From NCBI GenBank assembly GCA_022925895.1, contig JAKSYS010000246.1:64001-78961 (forward strand): a DNA stretch of 14,961 nt. The letters run 5' to 3'. This document shows positions 8,232 to 14,961 of the stretch, piece after piece. Origin of the DNA: Fragilaria crotonensis. Taxonomy: Eukaryota > Bacillariophyta > Fragilariophyceae > Fragilariales > Fragilariaceae. The notes beneath the pieces are model-generated. The model saw only the letters and a program-made list of their open reading frames with translations, ran no database searches and was not told the origin of the DNA. A program made the position numbers and the translations under genes. Each line of letters starts with the position of its first letter. Position 1 is the first letter of the stretch.

Positions 8232-9121
8232 TCAATTTTACTTACGAGGAGAAAACCTTGCCGGCTCGTTTGCATCGACCAATCGAGCTACAAATCTCGC
8301 AATACATACAATTTGGAAAATCCCTGACGCATATCTGACGACGGTCACAAACTTAACGGCTGAAACGTGCTTGGGCCGGACCTTCCTGCTCGCGACTCTT
8401 CTACGATGAATGGAGATAGTGATGATCTGTCTGACCTTCGTGTGTAAATGCAGTCAAGTTTCGTACTGTACATTGCAAATACTGGAGTACTATGCAGTGC
8501 GTGACGTACTGTATTACTGTATTACATACTCCAGTACTGTACTCCGGAGTCCGGATACTGGAGTACGTCAAGTTCAATTGTTCGCGTTTCCGCCCACGCC
8601 GGCCGGTAGTGTATTATGTACTGATGACTGATGAGTAATCATTTACGTTTCTAAATCTAACGGCGCCAAAGCATGTGGCGCTTGTGAATCGTGTCAAAAT
8701 CTGAATTTTGTACGCATTTGTCATACATCAACTCTTTGGGAATTGAGTGCTCTAGATCCGATTAGGTTTCACCAATTTGACGTCAGCACCCACGTCACAG
8801 TAATAAACTACAGTGAGTCCTCCTGTAGAAGATTTTTGAAGACATCGGAAATTTGAATGGCTGACAAAACACGGAATCTTTGTTGTTGACTTCTGTCGGC
8901 GCTTTTCCTAACGCGCATGTCAACCCTTTGTCATGCCAGAAAGATAACTGCTACATATCTCCTTCTATCAGTGATTCATGTGTTTCCCTTGTTTTGAATC
9001 ACTCGAACTTACATTACTTTGTATTCGATTACAACCTAGTAGGGTTGCAAATCTCCTTGAATACAAGTACACTTTTCTTCTTAATCAACACCAACAGAAC
9101 TTTCTTTCTGTATGCAATTTC
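8232..9121. other. Gene-free spacer with palindromes
   Basis: No ORF here looks coding. The stretch holds a GTACT-rich palindrome cluster (8463-8567) and a TGACGTCA at 8778-8785 followed by CACGTCA. It ends in degenerate sequence running into the minisatellite (CTAGTAGGGTTGCAAATCTCCTTGAATACAAG-like decay of the unit at about 9035-9070). Confidence 0.4.
8478..8567. repeat. Inverted and direct copies of TACTGGAGTA
   Basis: TACTGGAGTA at 8480-8489 is matched by its reverse complement TACTCCAGTA at 8527-8536 and by a further direct copy at 8556-8565. CTCCGGAG at 8542-8549 is itself palindromic. The stretch could form alternative hairpins. Confidence 0.6.
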
Positions 9122-9786
9122 GATCTTCAAATAGTCTCGAATGGACAAGTAACAGTGTGTCAGTATGATGACGACTATTTTGTGTACAATTTCGATCTTC
9201 AAATAGTCACGAATGAACAAGTAACAGTATGCCAGTAAGAAGACGACTATTTGGTGTACGAATTTCGATCTTCAAATAGTCACGAATGAACAAGTAACAG
9301 TATGTCAGTACGATGCGACTATTTGGTGTACAAATTTCGATCTTCAAATAGTCGCGAATGGACAAGTAACAGTATGCCAGTAAGAAGACGACTATTTGGT
9401 GTACGAATTTCGATCTTCAAATAGTCACGAATGAACAAGTAACAGTATGTCAGTACGATGCGACTATTTGGTGTACAAATTTCGATCTTCAAATAGTCGC
9501 GAATGGACAAGTAACAGTATGACAGTAAGAAGACGACTATTTGGTGTACGAATTTCGATCTTCAAATAGTCACGAATGAACAAGTAACAGTATGACAGTA
9601 CGATGACGACTATATGGTGTACAACTTCGATCTTCAAATAGTCACGAATGAACAAGTAACACTATGACAGTACGATGACGACTATTTGGTGTACGATTTG
9701 TTCTTCAAATAGTCACGAATGAACAAGTAACACTATGACAGTAAGAAGACGACTATTTGGTGTACAAATTTTGACCTTCAAATAGG
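9122..9786. repeat. 72-bp minisatellite, array I (about 9 units)
   Basis: Units begin at GATCTTCAAATAGTC: 9122, 9194, 9267, 9339, 9412, 9484, 9557, 9629, 9700 and 9773, so the period is 71-73 bases. Each unit contains CAAATAGTC and, 36 bases later, its exact reverse complement GACTATTTG. Two unit variants alternate (ACGATGCGACT and TAAGAAGACGACT), giving a higher-order repeat of about 145 bases between 9267 and 9557. It has the same unit and orientation as the array at 13552. ORFs read through it only because 72 is a multiple of 3. Confidence 0.9.
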
Positions 9787-9819
9787 CTACTACATACAGC
9801 ATGTACGACTACGATGAAC

Positions 9820-10224
9820 TCATTTCTTGCATTCTTCATCCGAAGTACTGTAATTGCCGTCCCGAATTAATGTTTGCTTCCAAACACTTTGTCTATTGAA
9901 ACACACGTTGCACCACCAAGTGTTTTCGAGCTTTCTCTTTTCATTGCAACACATGGAACATACATGCTTCTTACATTTCCGACACGAGTGCTTTGAAGGC
10001 TTATTGCATTCAATACAAGCATCATCCTCGTCACCAGCTTTCTTACTTCCTGTCATCCGCTCTTTTGAAGGCTTATTGCATTCAATACAAGCATCATCCT
10101 CGTCACCAGCTTTCAAACTTCCTGTCATCCGCTGTTTTGAAGGTTGCTTGCATTCAATGCCAGCATCATTGTCGTCACCAGCTTTCCTCTTTCCCGTCAC
10201 CGTACTTTGTTTCCCAAAGTACAC
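9820..10224 (-). CDS. Cys-rich zinc-finger-like tail with 24-residue repeats (3' piece of the composite gene)
   Basis: 134 codons open from a GTG at 10224 that is simply the continuation of the upstream frame (SVYFGKQST), so this is not an independent gene. From residue 14 there are two and a half copies of a 24-residue unit (KAGDEDDACIECNKPSKERM then TGSK), encoded by a 72-base direct DNA repeat (copies from 10001 and 10073). The last copy runs into a Cys cluster: C70-x2-C73, C81-x2-C84, C89-x2-C92-C93, C105-x2-C108, with WW at 103-104. The spacing resembles the C-terminal zinc-binding tails of some transposases such as piggyBac, but no DDD/E catalytic domain is present. The protein ends in an acidic tail at the stop at 9820. 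Confidence 0.5.
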   Translation of the reverse strand: MYFGKQSTVTGKRKAGDDNDAGIECKQPSKQRMTGSLKAGDEDDACIECNKPSKERMTGSKKAGDEDDACIECNKPSKHSCRKCKKHVCSMCCNEKRKLENTWWCNVCFNRQSVWKQTLIRDGNYSTSDEECKK

Positions 10225-10800
10225 TGATTTCCTTAGACGATCCCGAACCTCTTTCCTTACTTTTTCTGTGTTGACACCTTTCCAAACGTTTTCCTCTTTA
10301 TTGACAAAGATGTAACCTTTTTCCGCATCTCCTCTAGCACTTCACCTGCAATATTGTCCTTAGCGCTTTCTGTTCGACTTTCAAACGTGGCATCTGCAGC
10401 TCTTCGGATTATCCGACGGAAAGCCATGTTTGGTGGATGTCCCTTTGGTTCATCGCGTTTACGTACTACAATACCATTTGGCGGTAGAGATGTACTTTCA
10501 AATGGACCTGGTCCGGCCTCAATTCATTTATTGACGGCGTCATGCCCTCCCCTTCTTTTTCGTTACACACACGTTTCATTCGCGATCTAATATACGCCAT
10601 TCCACCATCGTATGTTTTTTCCTTCCACCCTTTTTTTCTGTCATCTCGAGGAAACGAAATCCCTCCTTTTTAGAGTTGTGTAAATGGTACGCTGCACCTC
10701 ATATTTTTCTGCCTGATTAGCTGCTGACAAGTGCATTTTCTTGAAGTCCAATGTGCGATCAAGGTACGGAATGCATTTGCGGTGCCCCACACAGTACATC
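10225..10800 (-). pseudogene. Two DUF6824-like domains split over four reading frames
   Basis: Domain 1 starts in the upstream piece with KKDVLCGAP (about 10806-10780). It continues as YLDRTLDFKKMH and KYEVQRTIYTTLK (frame closing at 10641), then GGISFPRDD, KKGWKEKTYDGG and IRSRMKR (frame closing at 10466). Domain 2 reads PPNGIVVRKRDEPKGHPPNM, AFRRIIRRA and NIAGEVLEEMRKK, then after another shift VWKGVNTEKVRKEVRDRLRK, which runs into the Cys-rich tail. The DVLxG opening, HPxNxxFRxxI, the GG/F block, the W and the closing Kxx-LR follow the DUF6824 pattern common in diatom nuclear proteins. The match is from memory of the pattern, not a search. Joining needs one base removed at 10667-10671, one added at 10318-10322, and shifts near 10770 and 10510. 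Confidence 0.45.
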
Positions 10801-12081
10801 CTTTTTCCCAGGTTTGGCGATTATCGAAACACTTTCATTTTCCTTTTCAAAATTATCGCGTATAAACTTCAACGCATTTTCGACAAATGGCAATGGAGAC
10901 TTCTCGTGTGAAAGAGCAAGGATTTGCCAACACAGATTCTTCTTCTCATCTTCTGATGCAGCATATTCGAAGTCCTTCTTTAAACTTGAAATAAATGTAG
11001 CAATATGCTGTATAGACAATGGCACAAATTCACTTCCCTGCGAGAGCGCCGTGGTCGTATGTGCTCCATCAGGCATCTTTTCGGTGTCTTGAATCTTTTC
11101 TGGTGATGTATGATCTTGTTCCTGTACTGCCTCTGCTTCACCCTTTCGTGCTGGCGACTTCGTCAACGATGGATCATCCTGCTTTCGCTGGCCTAGACCA
11201 CCCGACTGCTCTTCACCACTATCCGTCTTCCCTTTTTTCTTTGTTTGTCGAGGCTTTCGCGAAGTCTTTCGCAACCGCTTCGCTACATCATCATTATTCA
11301 TCTGGCACAAATCTGTTTCCCTGCCAAGCAACACTCTTTCTTTCGACAAAGGTTGCCACTGCAATATCTTGGCTAAATCAGGAAACGCATGTCGTGGTCC
11401 GGGCATCGTTAGTTTCCCAAAAGCGACCGTTCTATCCCTTGCTGGGACGAAGATATTTTTGTACTCATGAGCTTCTTCTCGAACCGACCCAAAGTTGCTG
11501 CTTGCTATTCTGTCAATCAGTTGAAACAAGCTCACGTACACGTCATGCAAATAGTGAGCAAATTTTCGTGTTGATGTGGGAATGTTCCTGCCCATGCCCT
11601 TGACATTGTCATTCCTGTCAAAAGTGATGTCACCTTTCACATTCCCACTCGTGTCGAATGTGACGTCGTGCACCATGACACAAAAATCGCGGATGAAAAT
11701 CAATGATTTTAAACCACTTTGCGCCACATCCTTTGACGTTTCCTGAATTAGAATGTAATCTGGCGGTAAACTCAACGGTCGGAAGCGCCCCTTCTCGATG
11801 TCACATGTCTCATTGTTCTTGTCAGTGACGACACAACCAAAATTAACGCTTTGCCGTGTGAAACCGACGTAAAACGAATGCATGTTGAAAAACCATGGTG
11901 CAACAACCTTGTCTTTCCATGGTGAGCTTTCCCTTTTCTTTTCTTCTTTTGGTTTTCGTGCTTTTGCATTTGGATCATTCTCAGGACTGAGTATGAAGTG
12001 CACCAATTTGAGGAAGAACCGGCAAATTGGCGGTGGGTCAGAACGGCGTTTTCCAGTTGGATCAAACAAAAATATCCACAT
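10759..12081 (-). CDS. Middle piece: end of C48-like peptidase region plus charged linker
   Basis: 440 codons. The apparent N terminus (MWIFLFDPTGKRRSD) continues the previous piece once one base of the run at 12068-12072 is discounted, giving D-I-L-F-D-P-T-G. That aspartate fits the Asp of a C48 peptidase. Q77, N80 and C83 (TRQSVNFGCVV) lie at the spacing of the Gln and catalytic Cys of Ulp1 proteases, though the usual DCG is FGC. Then come a moderately structured region (about 100-260), a low-complexity charged linker (about 265-350: KKRKxxK-like basic patches, Glu/Asp/Ser-rich), a helical region (about 352-412) and DVLCGAP (428-434), the beginning of a DUF6824-like domain. The stop at 10759 falls inside that domain, so this piece is truncated relative to the full protein. 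Confidence 0.5.
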   Translation of the reverse strand: MWIFLFDPTGKRRSDPPPICRFFLKLVHFILSPENDPNAKARKPKEEKKRESSPWKDKVVAPWFFNMHSFYVGFTRQSVNFGCVVTDKNNETCDIEKGRFRPLSLPPDYILIQETSKDVAQSGLKSLIFIRDFCVMVHDVTFDTSGNVKGDITFDRNDNVKGMGRNIPTSTRKFAHYLHDVYVSLFQLIDRIASSNFGSVREEAHEYKNIFVPARDRTVAFGKLTMPGPRHAFPDLAKILQWQPLSKERVLLGRETDLCQMNNDDVAKRLRKTSRKPRQTKKKGKTDSGEEQSGGLGQRKQDDPSLTKSPARKGEAEAVQEQDHTSPEKIQDTEKMPDGAHTTTALSQGSEFVPLSIQHIATFISSLKKDFEYAASEDEKKNLCWQILALSHEKSPLPFVENALKFIRDNFEKENESVSIIAKPGKKDVLCGAPQMHSVP

Positions 12082-12877
12082 TTTGTATCGTTATCATTGT
12101 TCCCAGTTTTCCACAATTCACCGCTACGAAAACAGTCCATGAACAATCTTCATCCTCTTGTGCAGGAATGACAATAAACGGCTTCGTGAGGAGATCCTTG
12201 TGTTGTATAATGAACTCCACCACCAGAATTGTTGCCTCCATAAACCTCTTTTGGTCAATCTCGTAATGAAAGATGTGGTTTACAAACTGTCTTCTCTCTG
12301 TATCGGTTTTTAGGTCGCGAACCGAAGATGCAACGTTCCGTCCTTCAATGAAGGATGTAAAAAGGCTCTCCATTGTTGACACCTCAGTCATGATCTTACA
12401 AGGAATGATGGTCAGGGTCGACCAAATTTCAGCTTTACAATACCGCTGCAGCCATCCCAGAGCAATGTCCACAAAGTCTGGAGAAAGAGCGTCACCTTTG
12501 CGCGTAAGGCAACGATCTATCCAAGTCAGACGAGCACTTGGACCTTGGAATAGGTATTTTTCCATTATCGAGTTCTTCGGATGGAAGGCCTTGTCATCCC
12601 AAAATTCACCCGAGTAACAATCATAAGTTGGTGTACAAAATGTTGCCTCTTCGTATGTTAAGTTTCCCGGGAAGAAGGCATACACGGATGGACAATCAAT
12701 GGTGTTGTCATTGGGATTGTTGAACAACCTTTTCAATACTATCTGGTTTCTGGATTCTTGTGGGAAGGCAAAATATTCACGTGTAAGGCAAATCGTCAAC
12801 CACTTCAAATCGTTGCTGAATCCGAGATAGTCCTTGAGTGGACTATCATCAACCTCATTGACAAAACAGTCTCTCAA
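12062..12877 (-). CDS. Ulp1/C48-like peptidase region, N-terminal part
   Basis: 271 codons. The first Met is probably internal, because the frame is open upstream to about 12900 (TEAFPKVLRDCFVNE). The last 100 residues contain helices, then TKPFIVIPAQEDEDCSWTVF and VAVNCG. This resembles the strand-HW-strand core of Ulp1/SUMO-type cysteine proteases (iPi...HW.lvvi.n), but with Ser-Trp where His-Trp is expected. Loss of the catalytic His would mean an inactive enzyme, or that this family match is only structural. The ORF overlaps the next piece by 20 bases in another frame, consistent with one gene split by an indel in the base run at 12068-12072. N-terminal residues 1-150 match no family I recognise. 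Confidence 0.45.
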   Translation of the reverse strand: MRDCFVNEVDDSPLKDYLGFSNDLKWLTICLTREYFAFPQESRNQIVLKRLFNNPNDNTIDCPSVYAFFPGNLTYEEATFCTPTYDCYSGEFWDDKAFHPKNSIMEKYLFQGPSARLTWIDRCLTRKGDALSPDFVDIALGWLQRYCKAEIWSTLTIIPCKIMTEVSTMESLFTSFIEGRNVASSVRDLKTDTERRQFVNHIFHYEIDQKRFMEATILVVEFIIQHKDLLTKPFIVIPAQEDEDCSWTVFVAVNCGKLGTMITIQNVDIFV

Positions 12878-12893
12878 AACTTTAGGAAATGCT

Positions 12894-13373
12894 TCAGTCC
12901 TTCAGCCATTTCGGCAAAGTTGCGTCTTGAATAATAACCCATGCCACTTTGTTCGCGGTCGGATTTGCTTTCAAATAAACATTTACTTCATCAACACCCA
13001 CCCTACACCTTACAACTTGATGCATAATCGAAAGCAAAAAGTTGCCATTCCGTTGGCCTGATAGTCAACCTTTGTTGCCAAAAAGAACCAAAACAGCGTT
13101 CTCTCGTTGTACAAACGTTATAGCGCATATAGCAGTGGGTTTCTCCTTTTCCCATATACTAAGTGTCTCGCCCTTACCAAGGCAAGATGACAGTGACTTC
13201 CGATCTGAATGGTCGTCGAATATAACATGATACAATTCATAAACAGTATCACTCGCATTGTATTCATCTTCTCTTCCAACAAAGTGAAGAATACGATATT
13301 CCTGTAGGAACGTTGGTAATTGATCACGTGGAATGCGGTGGTGCCATTTCATCATCTCAATCATCGTCTTCAT
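12894..13373 (-). CDS. N-terminal piece, GNAT-acetyltransferase-like, with an internal TGA
   Basis: From the ATG at 13373 the frame runs 102 codons to a TGA at 13065-13067. It then continues in the same frame for 56 more sense codons to a TGA at 12894. Both sides of the internal stop look coding. Before it are PTAICAITFVQRENAVLVLF and GNKG. After it are QRNGNFLLSIMHQVV, then VDEVNVYLKANP and PKWLKD. Strand - (Q/R)xxG helix - strand - Leu/Asn-rich turn is the layout of a GNAT fold, and the G-rich loop would be the acetyl-CoA site. The call is tentative: the sixth position of the motif is Phe rather than Gly/Ala. At 12896 the reading moves one frame and enters the C48-like piece. Confidence 0.35.
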
Positions 13374-13551
13374 TACTGGGGTTCACATCCGTCAAATGGA
13401 TCATCGTCATGCGTACTGGTTGCCTTGGCGCGCTCTTTGTCTTCGGGGCATACTGAGGGAGATGAGTTGTTTAAGACTTGACGACCTTCAACATATACAA
13501 ATCAGGTGCAGATGCTCACAGTGTCGATTGCACTAATTGTGTACAGATTCT

Positions 13552-14445
13552 GATCTTCAAATAGTCTTCTTAGACAAGTAACCCGTAATTCGATCTTCAA
13601 ATAGTCACGAATGGACAAGTAACAGTATGACGATACGAGACGACTATTTGGTGTCGAATTTCGATCTTCAAATAGTCGCGAATGGACAAGTAACAGTATG
13701 ACGGTACGAAGACGACTATTTGGTGTCACAATTTTGATCTTCAAATAGTCACGAATGGACAAGTAACAGTATGTCAGTACGATGACGACTATTTGGTGTA
13801 CAATTTCGATCTTCAAATAGTCACGAATGGACAAGTAACAGTATGTCAGTACGATGACGACTATTTGGTGTACAATTTCGATCTTCAAATAGTCGCGAAT
13901 GGACAAGTAACAGTATGTCAGTACGAAGACGACTATTTGGTGTACGAATTTTGATCTTCAAATAGTCACGAATGGACAAGTAACAGTATGTCAGTACGAT
14001 GACGACTATTTGGTGTCTTTCGATCTTCAAATATCGCGAATGGACAAGTAACAGTATGACGGTACGATGACGACTATTTGGTGTACGAATTTTGATCTTC
14101 AAATAGTCACGAATGGACAAGTAACAGTATGACGGTACGAAGACGACTATTTGGTGTACGAATTTCGATCTTCAAATAGTCTCGAATGGACAAGTAACAG
14201 TATGTCAGTACGATGACGACTATTTGGTGTCAATTTCGATCTTCAAATAGTCACGAATGGACAAGTAACAGTATGTCAGTACGATGACGACTATTTGGTG
14301 TACGATTTCGATCTTCAAATAGTCACGAATGAACAAGCACTATGACAGTACGATGACGACTATTTGGTGCGAATTTTGATCTTCAAATAGTCACGAATGG
14401 ACAAGTAACAGTATGACAGTACGATGACGACTATTTGGTGTACGA
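13552..14445. repeat. 72-bp minisatellite, array II (about 12-13 units)
   Basis: Same unit and orientation as the array at 9122. Units begin at 13552, 13592 (a 40-base truncated unit), 13663, 13736, 13808, 13880, 13953, 14022, 14094, 14167, 14238, 14310 and 14378. CAAATAGTC (for example 13814-13822) pairs with GACTATTTG 36 bases on (13859-13867), which in turn pairs with the next CAAATAGTC 18 bases later (13886-13894). Units carry GGACAAG where array I often has GAACAAG. No strict two-unit alternation is seen here. Confidence 0.9.
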
Positions 14446-14607
14446 ATTTTGTTCTTTGACGAGTGTTCTGAGTGATGTCGCCCTTGAGCACTGACGATAC
14501 TTCTGACACATGCAGCGTGACAGAAAGTATAAACTCTGATCACATTTTCCTCCTTCGATTCCTTGCCCAACGCTGTTGCGAATGGTTATCGACGGCAGAA
14601 GCAACTT
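14446..14607. other. Short unique spacer between two tandem arrays
   Basis: Non-coding by appearance. Only the immediate start (GAATTTTGTTCTTTGACGAG) resembles the decayed edge of a 72-bp unit. Nothing else recognised. Confidence 0.4.
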
Positions 14608-14961
14608 GGAAACCATCATGAGGACGTCAAAACAGGTTCACTGTTATCTGTGACTCGGGCACAGTAGCAGTTCCAACCTTGGCGTCACAAAAGCATGATG
14701 AGGAGTACGGTTGTGGAATGCAAATGTAGCGCGAGGAAACCATCATGAGGACGTCAAAACAGGTCACTGTTATCTGTGACTCGGGCACAGTAACAGCAGT
14801 TCCAACCTTGACGTCACAAAAGCATGATGAGGAGTACGGTTGTGGAATGCAAATGTAGCGAGGAAACCATCATGGGGCGTCAAAACAGGTCACTGTTATC
14901 TGTGACTCAGGGCACAGTAACAGCAGATTCCAACCTTGACGTCACAAAAGCATGATGAGGA
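14608..14961. repeat. 127-bp tandem repeat with hairpin and CRE sites (continues past window end)
   Basis: Copies start with GGAAACCATCATG at 14608, 14735 and 14862, an exact 127-base spacing, and the third is cut by the window edge. Each copy carries a bulged stem: in copy 2, CTGTTA (14767-14772) and CTGTG (14774-14778) pair with CACAG (14786-14790) and TAACAG (14791-14796) around ACTCGGG. TGACGTCA occurs at 14809-14816 and 14937-14944 (TGGCGTCA in copy 1), and GGACGTCA occurs near the front of copies 1 and 2. It shares no sequence with the 72-bp unit. Confidence 0.85.

Larger units (their letters stand above)
9820..13373 (-). pseudogene. Broken composite gene: GNAT-like, C48-like, two DUF6824-like domains and Cys-rich tail
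   Basis: Six pieces in three minus-strand frames read as one protein of roughly 1,150-1,200 residues. Breaks are at 13065-13067 (in-frame TGA), about 12896 (frame shift), 12068-12072, about 10765-10773, 10667-10671, about 10500-10520 and 10318-10322. Four of these lie at or beside runs of five identical bases. Order of content: GNAT-like region (13373-12894), Ulp1/C48-like peptidase region (12900-11830), charged linker, DUF6824-like domains 1 (about 10800-10570) and 2 (about 10510-10230), Cys-rich tail (10224-9820). The whole is bracketed by two direct arrays of the same minisatellite. An upstream ATG at 13449-13451 opens a short basic peptide, so the true start is uncertain. It is either a decayed mobile-element gene or an intact gene damaged by homopolymer consensus errors. 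Confidence 0.55.

Noticed and set aside
9029-9655. Minus-strand ORFs with repeated SIRDYLKIEI-type peptides (also at 13502-14120)
   Set aside because: They are translations of the 72-bp minisatellite, open only because the period is a multiple of three; no start context or independent support.
9820-10224. Independent piggyBac-type transposase
   Set aside because: Only a Cys cluster similar to the C-terminal zinc region is present; no DDD/E catalytic domain is seen, and the frame continues from the upstream DUF6824-like region.
9122-14445. CRISPR array
   Set aside because: Repeats are 72-bp head-to-tail units without unique spacers, and the gene content is eukaryotic.

Overview
The window looks like nuclear DNA from a microbial eukaryote, most likely a diatom or a related stramenopile. 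The evidence is a two-domain BTA1-type betaine-lipid synthase, an intact NOP16 ribosome-biogenesis protein, two domains resembling DUF6824 (a family mainly known from diatoms), TGACGTCA (CRE-type) sites, and long non-coding stretches full of tandem repeats and transposon debris. No prokaryotic operon structure, CRISPR array, rRNA or tRNA was recognised.

Layout. Positions 1-5443 form a gene-dense lipid-related block. It holds the 3' end of an unrecognised plus-strand gene (1-202), then the BTA1-like synthase on minus (473-2512 or 2671). Divergent from BTA1 on plus is a membrane protein (3807-5443) that joins an Mpo1/DUF962-like N-terminal half to a 2-oxoglutarate/Fe(II)-oxygenase-like C-terminal half, with a one-base reading-frame break between them. 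The two divergent genes share about 1.3 kb of upstream DNA carrying a TATATAA box, a perfect TGACGTCA site and a 10-bp palindrome. NOP16 follows on minus (5881-6399).

Positions 6500-9800 have no convincing gene. They hold a 1.3-kb element with 19-bp terminal inverted repeats and foldback subterminal repeats, sitting about 100 bp upstream of NOP16. Next come an array of about 12 copies of CTGACGGTCAG at 20-bp spacing, a GTACT-rich palindrome cluster, and a 72-bp minisatellite.

Positions 9820-13373 (minus) carry one long broken gene lying between two arrays of the same 72-bp minisatellite in the same orientation (9122-9786 and 13552-14445). Its pieces read, in order: GNAT-like acetyltransferase region, Ulp1/C48-like cysteine-peptidase region, charged linker, two DUF6824-like domains, and a Cys-rich tail with a 24-residue repeat. 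It is broken by one in-frame TGA and about six frame shifts, four of them at or next to homopolymer runs. The window ends in a different 127-bp tandem repeat carrying a hairpin and TGACGTCA sites (14608-14961).

Functionally, the BTA1-like enzyme would build a non-phosphorus betaine lipid head group, and the neighbouring oxygenase is a candidate modifier of the same or related lipids. The repeat-flanked composite gene looks like a degraded, poorly described mobile or formerly mobile unit.
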